Positions 34,899 to 45,000 of a stretch of DNA of 64,000 bases are shown in pieces. Every line of letters starts with the position of its first letter. The first letter of the stretch is position 1. A program made the translations under genes and the position numbers. The notes below the pieces were generated by a model that worked only from the letters and a program-made list of their open reading frames with translations, was not told where the DNA came from and did no database searches. The DNA comes from JAAGZL01 sp050288625 (GTDB lineage: Bacteria; Pseudomonadota; Gammaproteobacteria; Chromatiales; Chromatiaceae): assembly GCA_050288625.1 (NCBI GenBank), contig JBNKEE010000022.1:16648-80647 (forward strand). Direction: 5' to 3'.

Positions 34899-36755
34899 TC
34901 AACCACGCTTGAGTTGAGAAAGATCCCTCACCGCGCCACGAGCAGCGCTGGTAGTAAAAGCTGCATAGGCCTGAAGAGCCTGGGACACATGTCGCTCCCG
35001 CTCCTGCGGTTGCCAAGCTGCATCGCCCTTCGAATCCATCTCCTGGCGGCGCTGCACCAACTCTTCTTCACTGACTGAGATGTTTATGCTCCTGTTTGGG
35101 ATATCTATCTCTATCATATCCCCCTCCTGCACCAGGCCGATGTTGCCTCCCTCTGCCGCCTCGGGTGAACAGTGTCCAATGGAAAGACCTGAGGTACCGC
35201 CAGAGAATCGTCCATCCGTGATCAAGGCGCAGCTCTTACCCAACCCCTTAGACTTTAGGTAACTTGTGGGATAAAGCATCTCCTGCATACCGGGGCCACC
35301 CTTGGGCCCCTCGTAACGTATGAGCACGATATCACCCGGATGAATTGCGTCGCCCAGGATACCTTGCACCGCCGCGTCCTGACTCTCAAATATACGAGCC
35401 GGACCGCTGAACTTGAGGATAGAGTCGTCCACCCCAGCGGTCTTTACAATGCATCCATCCTCCGCCAGATTGCCGTATAACACCGCCAGACCACCGTCTT
35501 GACTATACGCGTGCTCCTTATCTCTTATACAACCTGCGACCCGATCAAGATCCAGCTCCGGCCACCTCTTGTCCTGGCTGAAAGCCTCAATGGAAGGAAC
35601 CCCTCCCGGCGCCGCCAGATAACGCTCGCGTGCCTCAGTATCATCGCTTTGTGCTATATCCCACTTTGCTATTGCCTCACCCATGGTTGGGCTATGCACG
35701 GTAACAACCTCTCTATGCAGCAGACCCGCCCGGTCCAGCTCGCCCAGGATACCAATCACTCCACCCGCACGATGCACGTCCTCCAGATGAAACAGTTGGG
35801 TGGATGGTGCCACCTTACACAGATTCGGTACCCGGCGAGAGAGACGGTCGATATCCTCCATAGTGAACTCCACCTCTGCCTCCTGGGCCGCTGCCAGCAG
35901 ATGCAGTACTGTGTTGGTGGAACCTCCCATGGCAATATCCAGACTCATGGCGTTCTCAAAGGCCTCGAATGTAGCGATGCCGCGCGGCAACGCCGTGGCA
36001 TCATCCTGTTCATACCAACGCTTGGCCAGCTCCACAATGCGCCGGCCAGCCTCTAAAAACAGATCCTTGCGTGCCGCATGAGTCGCCACTAGCGAACCGT
36101 TACCGGGCAGACTCAACCCCAAGGCCTCAGTCAGGCAGTTCATTGAGTTGGCGGTAAACATGCCGGAACAGGAGCCGCAGGTGGGACATGCCGAGCGCTC
36201 TACCACAGCCACATCTTCGTCACTCTCATCAGGATTGGCTGCACTGATCATGGCATCGACCAGGTCGAGTTTTATTTCGCCCTTGGATTCCAACCGCGCC
36301 TTACCAGCCTCCATAGGACCGCCTGAAACGAATATCGTAGGTATATTCAACCGTAGCGATGCCATCATCATCCCTGGTGTAATCTTGTCACAGTTGGAGA
36401 TACACACCATGGCGTCAGCACAGTGTGCGTTAACCATATACTCCACTGAATCAGCGATTATGTCGCGGGAAGGAAGAGAGTAGAGCATGCCATCATGCCC
36501 CATAGCGATACCGTCATCTATGGCGATGGTATTGAACTCCTTGGCCACACCACCTGCGGCCTCGATCTCGCGCGCCACCATCTGTCCCAGATCTTTAAGA
36601 TGCACATGCCCGGGCACAAACTGGGTGAAGGAGTTGACCACCGCAATAATCGGCTTATCAAAATCTCCTTCCTGCATGCCGGTGGCGCGCCACAGCGCGC
36701 GCGCTCCGGCCATGTTACGCCCATGGGTGGTGGTACGAGAACGATATTGAGGCAT
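34899..36755 (-). CDS. ilvD: Dihydroxy-acid dehydratase
   Basis: IlvD dehydrates 2,3-dihydroxy-acids in valine, leucine and isoleucine synthesis and holds an Fe-S cluster. The 618-residue protein starts MPQYRSRTTTHGRNMAGARALWRATGM and has SNCDKITPGMMMA and SACPTCGSCSGMFTANSMNCL, supplying the cluster cysteines, plus DGRFSGGTSGLSIGH near the C-terminus. The start is set by a GGAG six bases upstream; the frame extends four codons further. Confidence 0.96.
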   Translation of the reverse strand: MPQYRSRTTTHGRNMAGARALWRATGMQEGDFDKPIIAVVNSFTQFVPGHVHLKDLGQMVAREIEAAGGVAKEFNTIAIDDGIAMGHDGMLYSLPSRDIIADSVEYMVNAHCADAMVCISNCDKITPGMMMASLRLNIPTIFVSGGPMEAGKARLESKGEIKLDLVDAMISAANPDESDEDVAVVERSACPTCGSCSGMFTANSMNCLTEALGLSLPGNGSLVATHAARKDLFLEAGRRIVELAKRWYEQDDATALPRGIATFEAFENAMSLDIAMGGSTNTVLHLLAAAQEAEVEFTMEDIDRLSRRVPNLCKVAPSTQLFHLEDVHRAGGVIGILGELDRAGLLHREVVTVHSPTMGEAIAKWDIAQSDDTEARERYLAAPGGVPSIEAFSQDKRWPELDLDRVAGCIRDKEHAYSQDGGLAVLYGNLAEDGCIVKTAGVDDSILKFSGPARIFESQDAAVQGILGDAIHPGDIVLIRYEGPKGGPGMQEMLYPTSYLKSKGLGKSCALITDGRFSGGTSGLSIGHCSPEAAEGGNIGLVQEGDMIEIDIPNRSINISVSEEELVQRRQEMDSKGDAAWQPQERERHVSQALQAYAAFTTSAARGAVRDLSQLKRG

Positions 36756-36825
36756 TTTTATCTCCAAACAAATCGAATCAGTCGGGCAGTGCCGCCCCGG
36801 TGTTGGTGCAATAGTATAGGACAGA

Positions 36826-37476
36826 CTATCTGAGTTTAGTGCTTACATCCAAGCCATGCATGGGTAGTGGTATATCATCCGGGGAGTCATAGCTGACCCC
36901 AAGATCCTTCAGTATCCCATCTCGAATAGTGTATATGACCCCATGCACCGAAAGGGTCTGCCCACTATTCCACGCATCCTGCACCACGGTGGTATGGCAC
37001 AGGTTTATGACCTGCTGTATTACATTGATCTCGCAGAGTATATCTGACTTCTCCTCCTCATCTACACACGCCTTAAACTTGTCCTCATAGCGATGATAGA
37101 TATCTTTAATATGCTGCAGCCAATTATCCACCAGACCATAGCGCTCATTCTTAACTACGGCTGCAACGCCACCACAGCCGTAGTGACCGCACACAATTAT
37201 GTGCTTCACCTTCAGTACTTCAATGGCGTACTGCACCACCGATAGGCAGTTGAGATCGGTGTGAATAACCAGATTACCCACATTTCTGTGCACGAATAGC
37301 TCACCGGGCAACATACCCACGATCTCATTGGCGGGGACTCTGCTATCAGAGCAGCCAATCCAGAGGTAGTCTGGCGACTGTTGATCGGAAAGCTCGTTGA
37401 AAAAGCGTGGCTCTTTCTGCTTGATCCCGTTGGCCCACTCCTGGTTGTTTTTAAACAGCCTTTCTAAACCTGACAT
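36826..37476 (-). CDS. can: Beta-class carbonic anhydrase
   Basis: The 216-residue zinc enzyme interconverts CO2 and bicarbonate. Ligand motifs are WIGCSDSRVPANEI (Cys and the Asp-Arg pair) and HIIVCGHYGCGGVAAV (His and Cys), as in E. coli Can. It is preceded by argE in the divergent direction, with argE starting 82 bp away, so the promoters share that short gap. Confidence 0.95.
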   Translation of the reverse strand: MSGLERLFKNNQEWANGIKQKEPRFFNELSDQQSPDYLWIGCSDSRVPANEIVGMLPGELFVHRNVGNLVIHTDLNCLSVVQYAIEVLKVKHIIVCGHYGCGGVAAVVKNERYGLVDNWLQHIKDIYHRYEDKFKACVDEEEKSDILCEINVIQQVINLCHTTVVQDAWNSGQTLSVHGVIYTIRDGILKDLGVSYDSPDDIPLPMHGLDVSTKLR

Positions 37477-37557
37477 ATGCTCTCAACCCTTAACACTGTG
37501 ATGCTAAAGCATAACACCTTGCAACATGCGGGTGGAGGGGCTAAGTTGATCAGAATT

Positions 37558-38706
37558 ATGAAAACTCCCGAATGCATAGAGATGCTAGAACAGCTGATTG
37601 CCTGTCCATCGGTAAGCAGCATCAATCCTGAATGGGACCAATCCAATCAGGCAGTGATACAACTCCTGGCCGATTGGTTAGAGTCACTCGGCTTTGCGAT
37701 AGAGATCGTGCGACTAAGTGACAGCCCGGATAAATTCAACCTGATCGCCACCGCAGGACGTGGCGATGACGGCCTGGTGTTTTCCGGCCACACCGACACC
37801 GTCCCATTCGATGAGGGACGCTGGAGCCAGAACCCGTGCAAACTGACCCAACGTGACGGTCGCCTCTATGGGCTCGGGGTATCCGACATGAAGGGTTTTT
37901 TCGCCCTGGCGATCGAAGCTGTGCGCGATCTGGATCTAAACAGACTGACCCGTCCTCTAACCATCCTGGCTACCGCTGATGAAGAGAGCACCATGAGCGG
38001 TGCCAAGGCCCTGGTACGCGATCAACGTATACTGGGCAGGCATGTTCTTATCGGTGAGCCCACCGGACTCAAACCGATACGCATGCATAAGGGCATTTCC
38101 ATGGAGACCATCCGTATTCTGGGAAGATCTGGACACTCCAGTGATCCCAATCTGGGTGTAAACGCCCTGGACGGGATGTACCAGGTCATGGGTGAAATCA
38201 TCAAGTGGAGAGATGAACTGCAACAGAAAAACCGCAATCCCATGTTCGAGGTCGAGGTGCCAACACTGAATCTAGGTCGCATCAATGGTGGAGATAGCCC
38301 CAACCGCATCTGTGCCAAATGTGAACTGCAGATCGACCTGCGACCACTGCCTGGAATGGACCTGGATGAGCTGCGCGCAGAACTCTCCGCTCGTCTGCAC
38401 ACCCTGTTACAGGACAGCGAACTCACGCTAGAGATGGAATCCAGCTTTGACGGCATCCCCGCCATGGAGACACCTGAGGAGGCTGCCATCGTACAAGCGG
38501 CCGAAGAGCTGACAGGAGAAAGATCCATCTCTGTTTCTTTCGGTACCGAAGGGCCATATTTTACTGAGCTGGGAATGGAGACGATAATCCTGGGTCCAGG
38601 GGATATAGATCAGGCCCATCAGCCGGACGAATATCTGAGTGAAGACAGGATTGAGCCTATGATAAAGATCCTGCAGGGGATGATTCAGAAGTTCTGTCTT
38701 TCCTAA
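37558..38706 (+). CDS. argE: Acetylornithine deacetylase
   Basis: ArgE hydrolyses N-acetylornithine to ornithine. This M20 metallopeptidase has SGHTDTVPFDEGRW (first metal His and the Asp), GVSDMKGFFA (bridging Asp), TADEESTMSGAKAL (catalytic Glu) and a late FGTEGPYF region with the last His ligand. The 382-residue form starting at MKTPECIEML matches the family length; the frame is open 27 codons further up, to the ATG abutting can, but that part looks non-conserved. argA follows after a 63-bp gap. Confidence 0.93.
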   Translation: MKTPECIEMLEQLIACPSVSSINPEWDQSNQAVIQLLADWLESLGFAIEIVRLSDSPDKFNLIATAGRGDDGLVFSGHTDTVPFDEGRWSQNPCKLTQRDGRLYGLGVSDMKGFFALAIEAVRDLDLNRLTRPLTILATADEESTMSGAKALVRDQRILGRHVLIGEPTGLKPIRMHKGISMETIRILGRSGHSSDPNLGVNALDGMYQVMGEIIKWRDELQQKNRNPMFEVEVPTLNLGRINGGDSPNRICAKCELQIDLRPLPGMDLDELRAELSARLHTLLQDSELTLEMESSFDGIPAMETPEEAAIVQAAEELTGERSISVSFGTEGPYFTELGMETIILGPGDIDQAHQPDEYLSEDRIEPMIKILQGMIQKFCLS

Positions 38707-38769
38707 AAAACATGGATTTCTCAACGGTTTGCGGCTTTAATAGCACTGACTAGCCTTTAGGAAAGAACA

Positions 38770-40101
38770 GTGGCAAGCAAAAAGAACAAACAGACTGAAC
38801 AGTTCGTGGATTGGTTTCGCGGCTCATCGCCCTACATCCATGCCCACCGGGGACGCACCTTTGTTATTGTCTTTGGCGGCGAGGCGGTGGCAGATGCCAG
38901 TTTCCCAAATCTGATCCACGATATCGCACTGCTGCACGGCTTGGGAATCAAGCTGGTGCTGGTGCATGGCGCTCGTCCTCAGATCGAGGAACGGCTGCGG
39001 CTGCGCAAGGCCAAGATGCAGTATATCGATGGCCTCAGGGTCACGGACGATGCAGCCCTGGCTTGTGTAAAAGAGGCGGCTGGAATGGTGCGGGTAGAGA
39101 TCGAGGCCCTACTATCTATGGGGCTCGCCAACTCGCCTATGGCTGGCGCACGCATACGGGTCAGTTCCGGCAACTATGTGGCTGCAAGGCCTCTGGGTGT
39201 ACACAACGGGATTGATTTCGGTCATACCGGCAAGGTGCGGAGGGTAGACGCCAGCGCCATCCACGGTGTGCTCGAGGCTGGATCCATAGCACTGATCCCA
39301 CCCCTGGGCTACTCCCCAACGGGAGAGGTGTTCAACATCAGCGCCGCAGATGTGGGCAGTTCCATAGCGGTCGCTCTAGGGGCTGACAAGCTAATCTACC
39401 TGCTAGAAGGCAAAGGGATCACCGACTCCCGCGGCAAGCTGCTTACCCATCTGTTACCGAGTGATCTGGAGCAGATCATACAGCGGCGCAGCAAGATGCC
39501 GGAGGAGCTAACACAGGTCCTACACAACACCATCAATGCATGTCGTATTGGAGTAGATCGGGTCCACCTGCTGAACCGTTCGATAGACGGCGTCCTGCTC
39601 CAGGAACTGTTCACAAGAGACGGCGCCGGAACCCTGGTCTCGGCCGAACCTTATGAGCAGACCCGGACTGCCGAAATAGACGACGTTGGTGGAATCCTGG
39701 AACTGCTGGCCCCAATGGAAGAATCTGGTGTATTGGTGCGTAGATCCAGGGAACTACTGGAGACCGAGATCGACCGTTTCACGGTTATGGAACGGGACGG
39801 CATGATCATTGGCTGCGCCGCTCTCTACTGCTATGACAAAGAACGCATGGCGGAGCTGGCCTGTGTCGCCGTGCATGATGATTACCGCAACGGCGGACGG
39901 GGCGACGGACTGCTGCAATCGATGGAGCAACAAGCAAAGGTCAGAGGCATGGAACAGTTATTCGTTCTAACCACTCAGACCGCCCACTGGTTCCGGGAGC
40001 GGGGCTTTCAATCCATGCCGGTGAAATCTCTGCCGATAAAACGGCGCGAGCTTTACAACTACCAGCGTAACTCTAAAGTTTTTGTCAAAAAAATAAGCTA
40101 A
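38770..40101 (+). CDS. argA: N-acetylglutamate synthase
   Basis: ArgA makes N-acetylglutamate, the first step of arginine synthesis. The 443-residue protein has the amino-acid-kinase domain (FVIVFGGEAVAD, VLVHGARPQIEERL, residues 25-280), which carries the arginine-feedback site in the family, and a GNAT acetyltransferase domain (about 295-435) with ELACVAVHDDYRNGGRGDGLL as acetyl-CoA motif. The start is GTG at 38770 with AGGAAAG upstream. Follows argE. Confidence 0.94.
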   Translation: MASKKNKQTEQFVDWFRGSSPYIHAHRGRTFVIVFGGEAVADASFPNLIHDIALLHGLGIKLVLVHGARPQIEERLRLRKAKMQYIDGLRVTDDAALACVKEAAGMVRVEIEALLSMGLANSPMAGARIRVSSGNYVAARPLGVHNGIDFGHTGKVRRVDASAIHGVLEAGSIALIPPLGYSPTGEVFNISAADVGSSIAVALGADKLIYLLEGKGITDSRGKLLTHLLPSDLEQIIQRRSKMPEELTQVLHNTINACRIGVDRVHLLNRSIDGVLLQELFTRDGAGTLVSAEPYEQTRTAEIDDVGGILELLAPMEESGVLVRRSRELLETEIDRFTVMERDGMIIGCAALYCYDKERMAELACVAVHDDYRNGGRGDGLLQSMEQQAKVRGMEQLFVLTTQTAHWFRERGFQSMPVKSLPIKRRELYNYQRNSKVFVKKIS

Positions 40102-40106
40102 TAATA

Positions 40107-41210
40107 ATGGCACATGGATCCAAGAAAGCGGTGGTTACGGCCATCCTGGCCAACAGTATTGTAACTGTCATCAAATTCCTGGCAGCGCTGGTGAGTGGCT
40201 CGGCCGCCATGATGAACGAAGCGGTGCACTCCCTGATGGATACCCTGAACCAGGCATTCCTGTTTCTGGGACTACGAGAGTCAGAACGGCCGGCGGACAA
40301 CAGATTCGCCTTCGGTCATGGACAGAAGAAATACCTCTGGAACCTGTGGAGCGCCATCGGCCTGTTTTCCATCGGAGCCGGGCTTGGACTCTCCCACGCC
40401 TGGCACTCCTGGCAAGATCTTGGTCATGCTGAGGCGGCATTGGCAGTGAGTTTCCTGGGTCTATCCATTGACCCTCTGTGGATAAACATCCTGGTGCTGA
40501 TAACCGCCTTTCTGTTAGAGGGCTACTCCTTCCTGGTCGCCTTCACACAGTACCTGAGAGAGATGCGCGAGGACGGATACAGTAATCCCTTCAGCTATCT
40601 GATCAAATCAGACGACCCCACCCTGGTAGCCGTGGTACTGGAAGATTCAGTGGCCATGCTGGGCCTGCTATTTGCTGCGCTGGGTATCGGCCTGAGCGCC
40701 CTAACCGGTGATGGAATATGGGACATACTGTTTTCCGCACTGATCGCCATAATGTTGGGAATGATCGCTTTCTATCTCGGCTGGACCAATATGCGCTTCC
40801 TGGCAGACATGCGCGATAACAAGGCGGAAGCGGCATTGACGCAGGTGGTACAAGATCACCCCGAGGTAGAACGTATCCATGACCTGCGCTCCATCATAGT
40901 GGATGAAAATCACACGGTACTGGTAGCTGAGATAGAGCTGCGGGAAGAGGCTATAGTCCCAGGACTACAGGAGCTGATCAACGAAGAGCAGAACCGCATC
41001 CTGAAACAGATTCACTCAGGGCGACGAGATACGGAGCGGGTAAATTGTTACACAAAATCCCGAGCTGCTGTTCAGGTCACCCTGGCTCGAGCAGAACAGA
41101 TAATCGATGAACTGGAGGCTGCAGTAAAGATTTTGGCTCCTCAGGTTAGCCACATCACATTAGAGGTAGAGGGGATCTCGTCCATAAATCCTGAGGGAAT
41201 TGGTGCGTGA
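40107..41210 (+). CDS. Cation diffusion facilitator transporter (SLC30A9-like)
   Basis: The 367-residue membrane protein has six membrane segments. AAMMNEAVHSLMDTLNQ in helix 2 carries the HxxxD metal pair. In helix 5 the corresponding site reads VLEDSVAMLG, with Glu-Asp followed by Ala, as in ZnT9/SLC30A9 relatives, instead of the HxxxD of zinc-exporting members. This makes zinc selectivity uncertain. The C-terminal domain is cytoplasmic. It starts 5 bp after argA, so it is probably cotranscribed with it. Confidence 0.87.
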   Translation: MAHGSKKAVVTAILANSIVTVIKFLAALVSGSAAMMNEAVHSLMDTLNQAFLFLGLRESERPADNRFAFGHGQKKYLWNLWSAIGLFSIGAGLGLSHAWHSWQDLGHAEAALAVSFLGLSIDPLWINILVLITAFLLEGYSFLVAFTQYLREMREDGYSNPFSYLIKSDDPTLVAVVLEDSVAMLGLLFAALGIGLSALTGDGIWDILFSALIAIMLGMIAFYLGWTNMRFLADMRDNKAEAALTQVVQDHPEVERIHDLRSIIVDENHTVLVAEIELREEAIVPGLQELINEEQNRILKQIHSGRRDTERVNCYTKSRAAVQVTLARAEQIIDELEAAVKILAPQVSHITLEVEGISSINPEGIGA

Positions 41211-41229
41211 AGATCTATACTATAAAACC

Positions 41230-42339
41230 ATGAGTGACAAAGTCGCATCCGCTATCAAGTTTTTTTCCATTTTTCTTTTGCTGTTCGCAGTAGGCCTCTA
41301 TTTCCTCCCGGCTATTGAGTACAGCATCATCGGTCTAACCTCTAGCCCTCGTTCAATCACAGCCCGGGGAGAGTTGGCGTTAGATGAAAAAAACACTATT
41401 GAGATCTTTGAACAGGCCAGTCCAGCAGTGGTCTATATATCCACTTCCAAACGGGTCATCAATCCTTGGACCAGAAATGTATTCAATGTGCCGCAGGGCA
41501 CGGGGTCCGGATTTGTCTGGGATGAACTGGGACACGTAATCACCAACAACCACGTCATATCCCAGGCCAGTGAAGCCCAGATCAGACTCAATGACGGCCG
41601 CACTTATATGGCCTCTCTGGTTGGTAGCAGTCCGGATCACGATCTGGCAGTACTGCGTATTCGCGTTCCGATAAATAGCCCGCCAGCCGTGCCTATAGGT
41701 ACCAGCGCAGATCTGAAAGTAGGACAAAAGGTATTTGCCATCGGCAACCCATTCGGGTTGGACTACACCCTAACAACAGGAGTGGTCTCCGCCCTGGACC
41801 GCAGCCTGTCCGCCAACGGCAACAGTTCAATTGACCATCTGATACAGACCGATGCCGCCATCAACCCTGGCAACTCCGGTGGCCCTCTGCTGGACAGCGC
41901 AGGACGTCTCATCGGCATCAATACAGCCATATACAGTCCATCTGGCGCCTACGCCGGAATCGGTTTTGCCGTTCCAGTGGATACGGTAAATAAGGTCGTG
42001 CCAGTACTGATCGCCAAGGGTCGTTATGAACGACCGCAGCTTGGCATAGAAAGCAACGAAGATATAAATCGGGCCCTTATGAAGCAACTAGGGGTAGAGG
42101 GTGTGCTCATCCTCAGGGTTACCCCTGGATCGGTTGCCGCAGCCGCTGGGCTCAAAGGCACACAGATGCAGACAGGAGGCGGAGTCATTCCTGGTGATGT
42201 AATAACCAAACTGGGTGGAACCAAGATAACCAGTGTGCGCGAGCTGCTATCGCGCCTGGATGATTTCAGCATGGGTGAAAAAACGACTATCACCATCTGG
42301 CGTAATGGAAAGACGCAAACCCTAGACATACAGCTTTAG
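41230..42339 (+). CDS. DegS-like periplasmic serine protease
   Basis: This 369-residue trypsin-like protease has an N-terminal membrane anchor (FFSIFLLLFAVGLYFLP), then the protease domain with HVITNNHVISQA (His), DHDLAVLRI (Asp) and INPGNSGGPLLD (Ser), then a single PDZ domain (about 270-365, GVLILRVTPGSVAAAAGLKG). One PDZ and a membrane anchor fit DegS, which cleaves RseA in the sigma-E response, rather than DegP. The upstream frame start (TTG 41200) is not preferred. rseA is not in this window. Confidence 0.9.
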   Translation: MSDKVASAIKFFSIFLLLFAVGLYFLPAIEYSIIGLTSSPRSITARGELALDEKNTIEIFEQASPAVVYISTSKRVINPWTRNVFNVPQGTGSGFVWDELGHVITNNHVISQASEAQIRLNDGRTYMASLVGSSPDHDLAVLRIRVPINSPPAVPIGTSADLKVGQKVFAIGNPFGLDYTLTTGVVSALDRSLSANGNSSIDHLIQTDAAINPGNSGGPLLDSAGRLIGINTAIYSPSGAYAGIGFAVPVDTVNKVVPVLIAKGRYERPQLGIESNEDINRALMKQLGVEGVLILRVTPGSVAAAAGLKGTQMQTGGGVIPGDVITKLGGTKITSVRELLSRLDDFSMGEKTTITIWRNGKTQTLDIQL

Positions 42340-42350
42340 TCGCTATGCCC

Positions 42351-42381
42351 TAGTCCCCTCTCCCCTTGGGTAGGGAGGGAT
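42351..42381. repeat. C-rich inverted repeat (CCCTCTCC type)
   Basis: CCCCTCTCCCC followed by GGGTAGGGAGGG makes a short GC-rich hairpin downstream of the DegS-like gene, and the same kind of element recurs at 53.5-53.9, 56.9, 61.3 and 63.5 kb. It may act as terminator. Confidence 0.55.
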
Positions 42382-42488
42382 AATCGGACAATTTTTTCGC
42401 GTCCTGACAATCCTCATTGTCAGGCCATCTTACCCAGGTATATAAACTGTTACAGGCATTTTTGAAAGATTGGAAGGTCATGCGACAC

Positions 42489-43244
42489 ATGAAAAATAAA
42501 CCATTTATTCGCACCCTTATTGCCGTCAGTTTACTTTTACTGGCCGCGGGCGAAGTTTACGCGGAAGAGGTTCGCATAGCAGTCGCCAGCAACTTTGCAG
42601 ATGCTATCAAGGCCATCGGGAAAAGCTTCGAGACCGACACGGGATACAAGGTTAGCTTGATCTTCGGCTCCACCGGCAAGCACTATGCCCAGATCAAAAA
42701 CGGCGCTCCTTTCCACGCCTTCTTCGCTGCTGACATTAAACGCCCTCAGCTATTAGAAAAGGAAGGGGTGATCATACCCGGCAGTCGTTTTACTTATGCT
42801 ATAGGCAAGGTCGTACTCTGGAGTCCAACACCAGACTTTGTTGATAACGAAGGAAAGGTTTTAGAACAGGGCGAATTTCACCATATCGCCATAGCCAACC
42901 CCAAACTCGCCCCCTACGGCAAGGCGGCCCAGGAGATAATGCAGGCACGTGGGGTATGGGACAAAATAGGCGATCGCATTGTGCGCGGTGAGAATATTGG
43001 ACAGACCTTCCAGTTCGTCAAGAGTGGCAACGCCGAGCTTGGCTTCGTAGCCTACTCTCAGGTCAAACATCCGGACAAGACGGTTACCGGTTCGATATGG
43101 GAAGCCCCGCAGCAGCTCTACTCCCCCATCGAACAGCAGGCAGTGCTGTTGCAGGATAATGCCGCGGCCAAGGCGTTTATGGAGTATACCCGCAGTCAAC
43201 AGGCCCTTGATATCATCCATGCCTACGGCTACGCTACCCCTTGA
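42489..43244 (+). CDS. modA: Molybdate ABC transporter substrate-binding protein
   Basis: The 251-residue protein has a signal peptide (FIRTLIAVSLLLLAAGEVYA) and the ModA fold: VRIAVASNFADAIKAIGKSF, FGSTGKHYAQIKNGAPFHAFFAADI with the Ser residues of the molybdate site, and IANPKLAPYGKAAQE. It delivers molybdate or tungstate to ModBC. Another ATG lies three codons upstream. modB overlaps its end by 4 bp. Confidence 0.95.
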   Translation: MKNKPFIRTLIAVSLLLLAAGEVYAEEVRIAVASNFADAIKAIGKSFETDTGYKVSLIFGSTGKHYAQIKNGAPFHAFFAADIKRPQLLEKEGVIIPGSRFTYAIGKVVLWSPTPDFVDNEGKVLEQGEFHHIAIANPKLAPYGKAAQEIMQARGVWDKIGDRIVRGENIGQTFQFVKSGNAELGFVAYSQVKHPDKTVTGSIWEAPQQLYSPIEQQAVLLQDNAAAKAFMEYTRSQQALDIIHAYGYATP

Positions 43245-43924
43245 TGCTAAGCCCTATTGACCTGACCGCACTTTTCATAACACTCAAACTAGCACTCATA
43301 ACCACTTTGATCCTGCTGGTAGTGGGGACACCTATTGCCTGGTGGCTGGCTCGCAGTAACTGGCGTTACAAATTTCTGCTGGAAGCGATCGTGGCCCTGC
43401 CCCTGGTGTTGCCACCCACGGTATTGGGCTTTTACCTGCTGGTTACGCTGGGTCCCCATGGTCCTATCGGCGGTCTTATGCAATTGTTGGGCGGGCAATC
43501 CCTAGCCTTCACCTTTGCCGGCCTGGTCATAGGTTCTGTGCTCTACTCCATGCCCTTCGTGGTGCAACCGCTGCAAAACGCCTTCACCGCCATGGGCCGT
43601 CGCCCTATGGAGGTAGCTGCTACCCTGCGCGCCTCGCCAATGGATAGCTTTTTCTCCGTAGCAGTGCCCCTGGCGCGTCCCGGCTTCCTCACAGCAGCAG
43701 TACTTGGCTTTGCTCACACAGTGGGGGAGTTCGGCGTAGTACTGATGATCGGCGGCAACATACCAGGTCAGACCCAGGTACTATCCATCGCCATCTATGA
43801 TCATGTAGACGCCCTGGAATATGGTCAGGCCCATCTGCTTTCAGGCGGACTGTTGCTGCTCTCATTTATAATGTTGATCGGCGTGTACGCCATCAACCGC
43901 CGATTCACGGTGAAACGGCTATGA
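43241..43924 (+). CDS. modB: Molybdate ABC transporter permease
   Basis: The 227-residue permease has about five membrane segments and the EAA-type cytoplasmic loop, here FTAMGRRPMEVAATLRASPMDSFFSVAVPLARPG, that contacts ModC. It starts MMLSPIDLTALFITLKLALITT. It overlaps modA and modC by 4 bp each, giving a translationally coupled modABC. Confidence 0.95.
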   Translation: MMLSPIDLTALFITLKLALITTLILLVVGTPIAWWLARSNWRYKFLLEAIVALPLVLPPTVLGFYLLVTLGPHGPIGGLMQLLGGQSLAFTFAGLVIGSVLYSMPFVVQPLQNAFTAMGRRPMEVAATLRASPMDSFFSVAVPLARPGFLTAAVLGFAHTVGEFGVVLMIGGNIPGQTQVLSIAIYDHVDALEYGQAHLLSGGLLLLSFIMLIGVYAINRRFTVKRL

Positions 43925-44988
43925 GCATCCAAGCCAGATTCTCTATCAAGCGAACTGACTTCGCGCTGGATGTGGACCTGAATGTACCGGCACGCGGAGT
44001 CACCGCCCTGTTCGGCGCCTCCGGCTGCGGCAAGACCACCCTGCTTAGAGCCATAGCTGGCCTGGAACGTTGTGGCACATGTTATGTAAAAATTGGTGAC
44101 ATGCTGTGGCAGGACGAGAACCATTTTGTTCCGCCCCACAAACGACCGCTGGGTTATGTGTTCCAGGAACCAAGCCTGTTTCATCATCTCAGCGTACAAG
44201 GCAATCTGGAGTATGGAGTAAAGCGGGTACCGCGGGCTGAGTGCAAGGTCTCCATGGATCAGGCCATTGAACTATTGGGCATAGCTTCCCTACTGCATCG
44301 CAAAACCTATAAACTCTCAGGAGGTGAGAGGCAGAGGGTGGCGATAGCACGCGCCTTGGCCGTCAGCCCCAGGATACTGTTGATGGATGAACCGCTGTCG
44401 GCGCTGGATGTAGCGCGCAAGCAGGAGATCATGCCCTATCTGGAATCACTGCATGATGAACTGGATATCCCCGTGCTCTATGTAAGCCATGTACCGGATG
44501 AAGTGGCCAGGCTGGCAGACCACCTGGTGCTGATGGAAGATGGAAAGATCAAAGCATCGGGGCCGATCGGCGAAATGCTAACCAGATCTGATCTCTCACT
44601 GGCACACGACCGAGAGGCGGAAGCACTTGTTGAGGCTGAGATCGCAGCCCATGATGATGAGTTCGACCTGACCTACGTGGATTTCCCAGGCGGCAGGTTC
44701 ACCGTACCAAAAAAGGATCTACCGGTCGGCCATATGGTGCGTCTGCGCGTTCTGGCGCGCGACGTGAGCGTGACACTGGAACACCAGTCCAACACCAGCA
44801 TTCAAAACATCTTCCCAGCAACAGTAGAAGAGATAATGCCGGATGGAACAGCGCGGGTTACCGTACGCCTGTTATGCGGTGACACCCCCATGCTGGCGCG
44901 GATGACCCGCAAGTCAGTCACCACCCTTGATCTGCATCCAGGGAAAAAGGTTTTTGCCCAAGCTAAAACTGTGGCTTTGTTGTCTTAA
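43921..44988 (+). CDS. modC: Molybdate ABC transporter ATP-binding protein
   Basis: The 355-residue ATPase has Walker A (GASGCGKTT), the Q-loop FQEPSLFHHLS, signature LSGGERQRVAIARAL, Walker B (ILLMDEPLSALD) and the H-loop VSHVPDE. A C-terminal TOBE domain (about residues 290-352) follows, which binds molybdate in ModC proteins. It converges with the kinase gene 12 bp away. Confidence 0.95.
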   Translation: MSIQARFSIKRTDFALDVDLNVPARGVTALFGASGCGKTTLLRAIAGLERCGTCYVKIGDMLWQDENHFVPPHKRPLGYVFQEPSLFHHLSVQGNLEYGVKRVPRAECKVSMDQAIELLGIASLLHRKTYKLSGGERQRVAIARALAVSPRILLMDEPLSALDVARKQEIMPYLESLHDELDIPVLYVSHVPDEVARLADHLVLMEDGKIKASGPIGEMLTRSDLSLAHDREAEALVEAEIAAHDDEFDLTYVDFPGGRFTVPKKDLPVGHMVRLRVLARDVSVTLEHQSNTSIQNIFPATVEEIMPDGTARVTVRLLCGDTPMLARMTRKSVTTLDLHPGKKVFAQAKTVALLS

Positions 44989-45000
44989 GTTCTGACTGAC

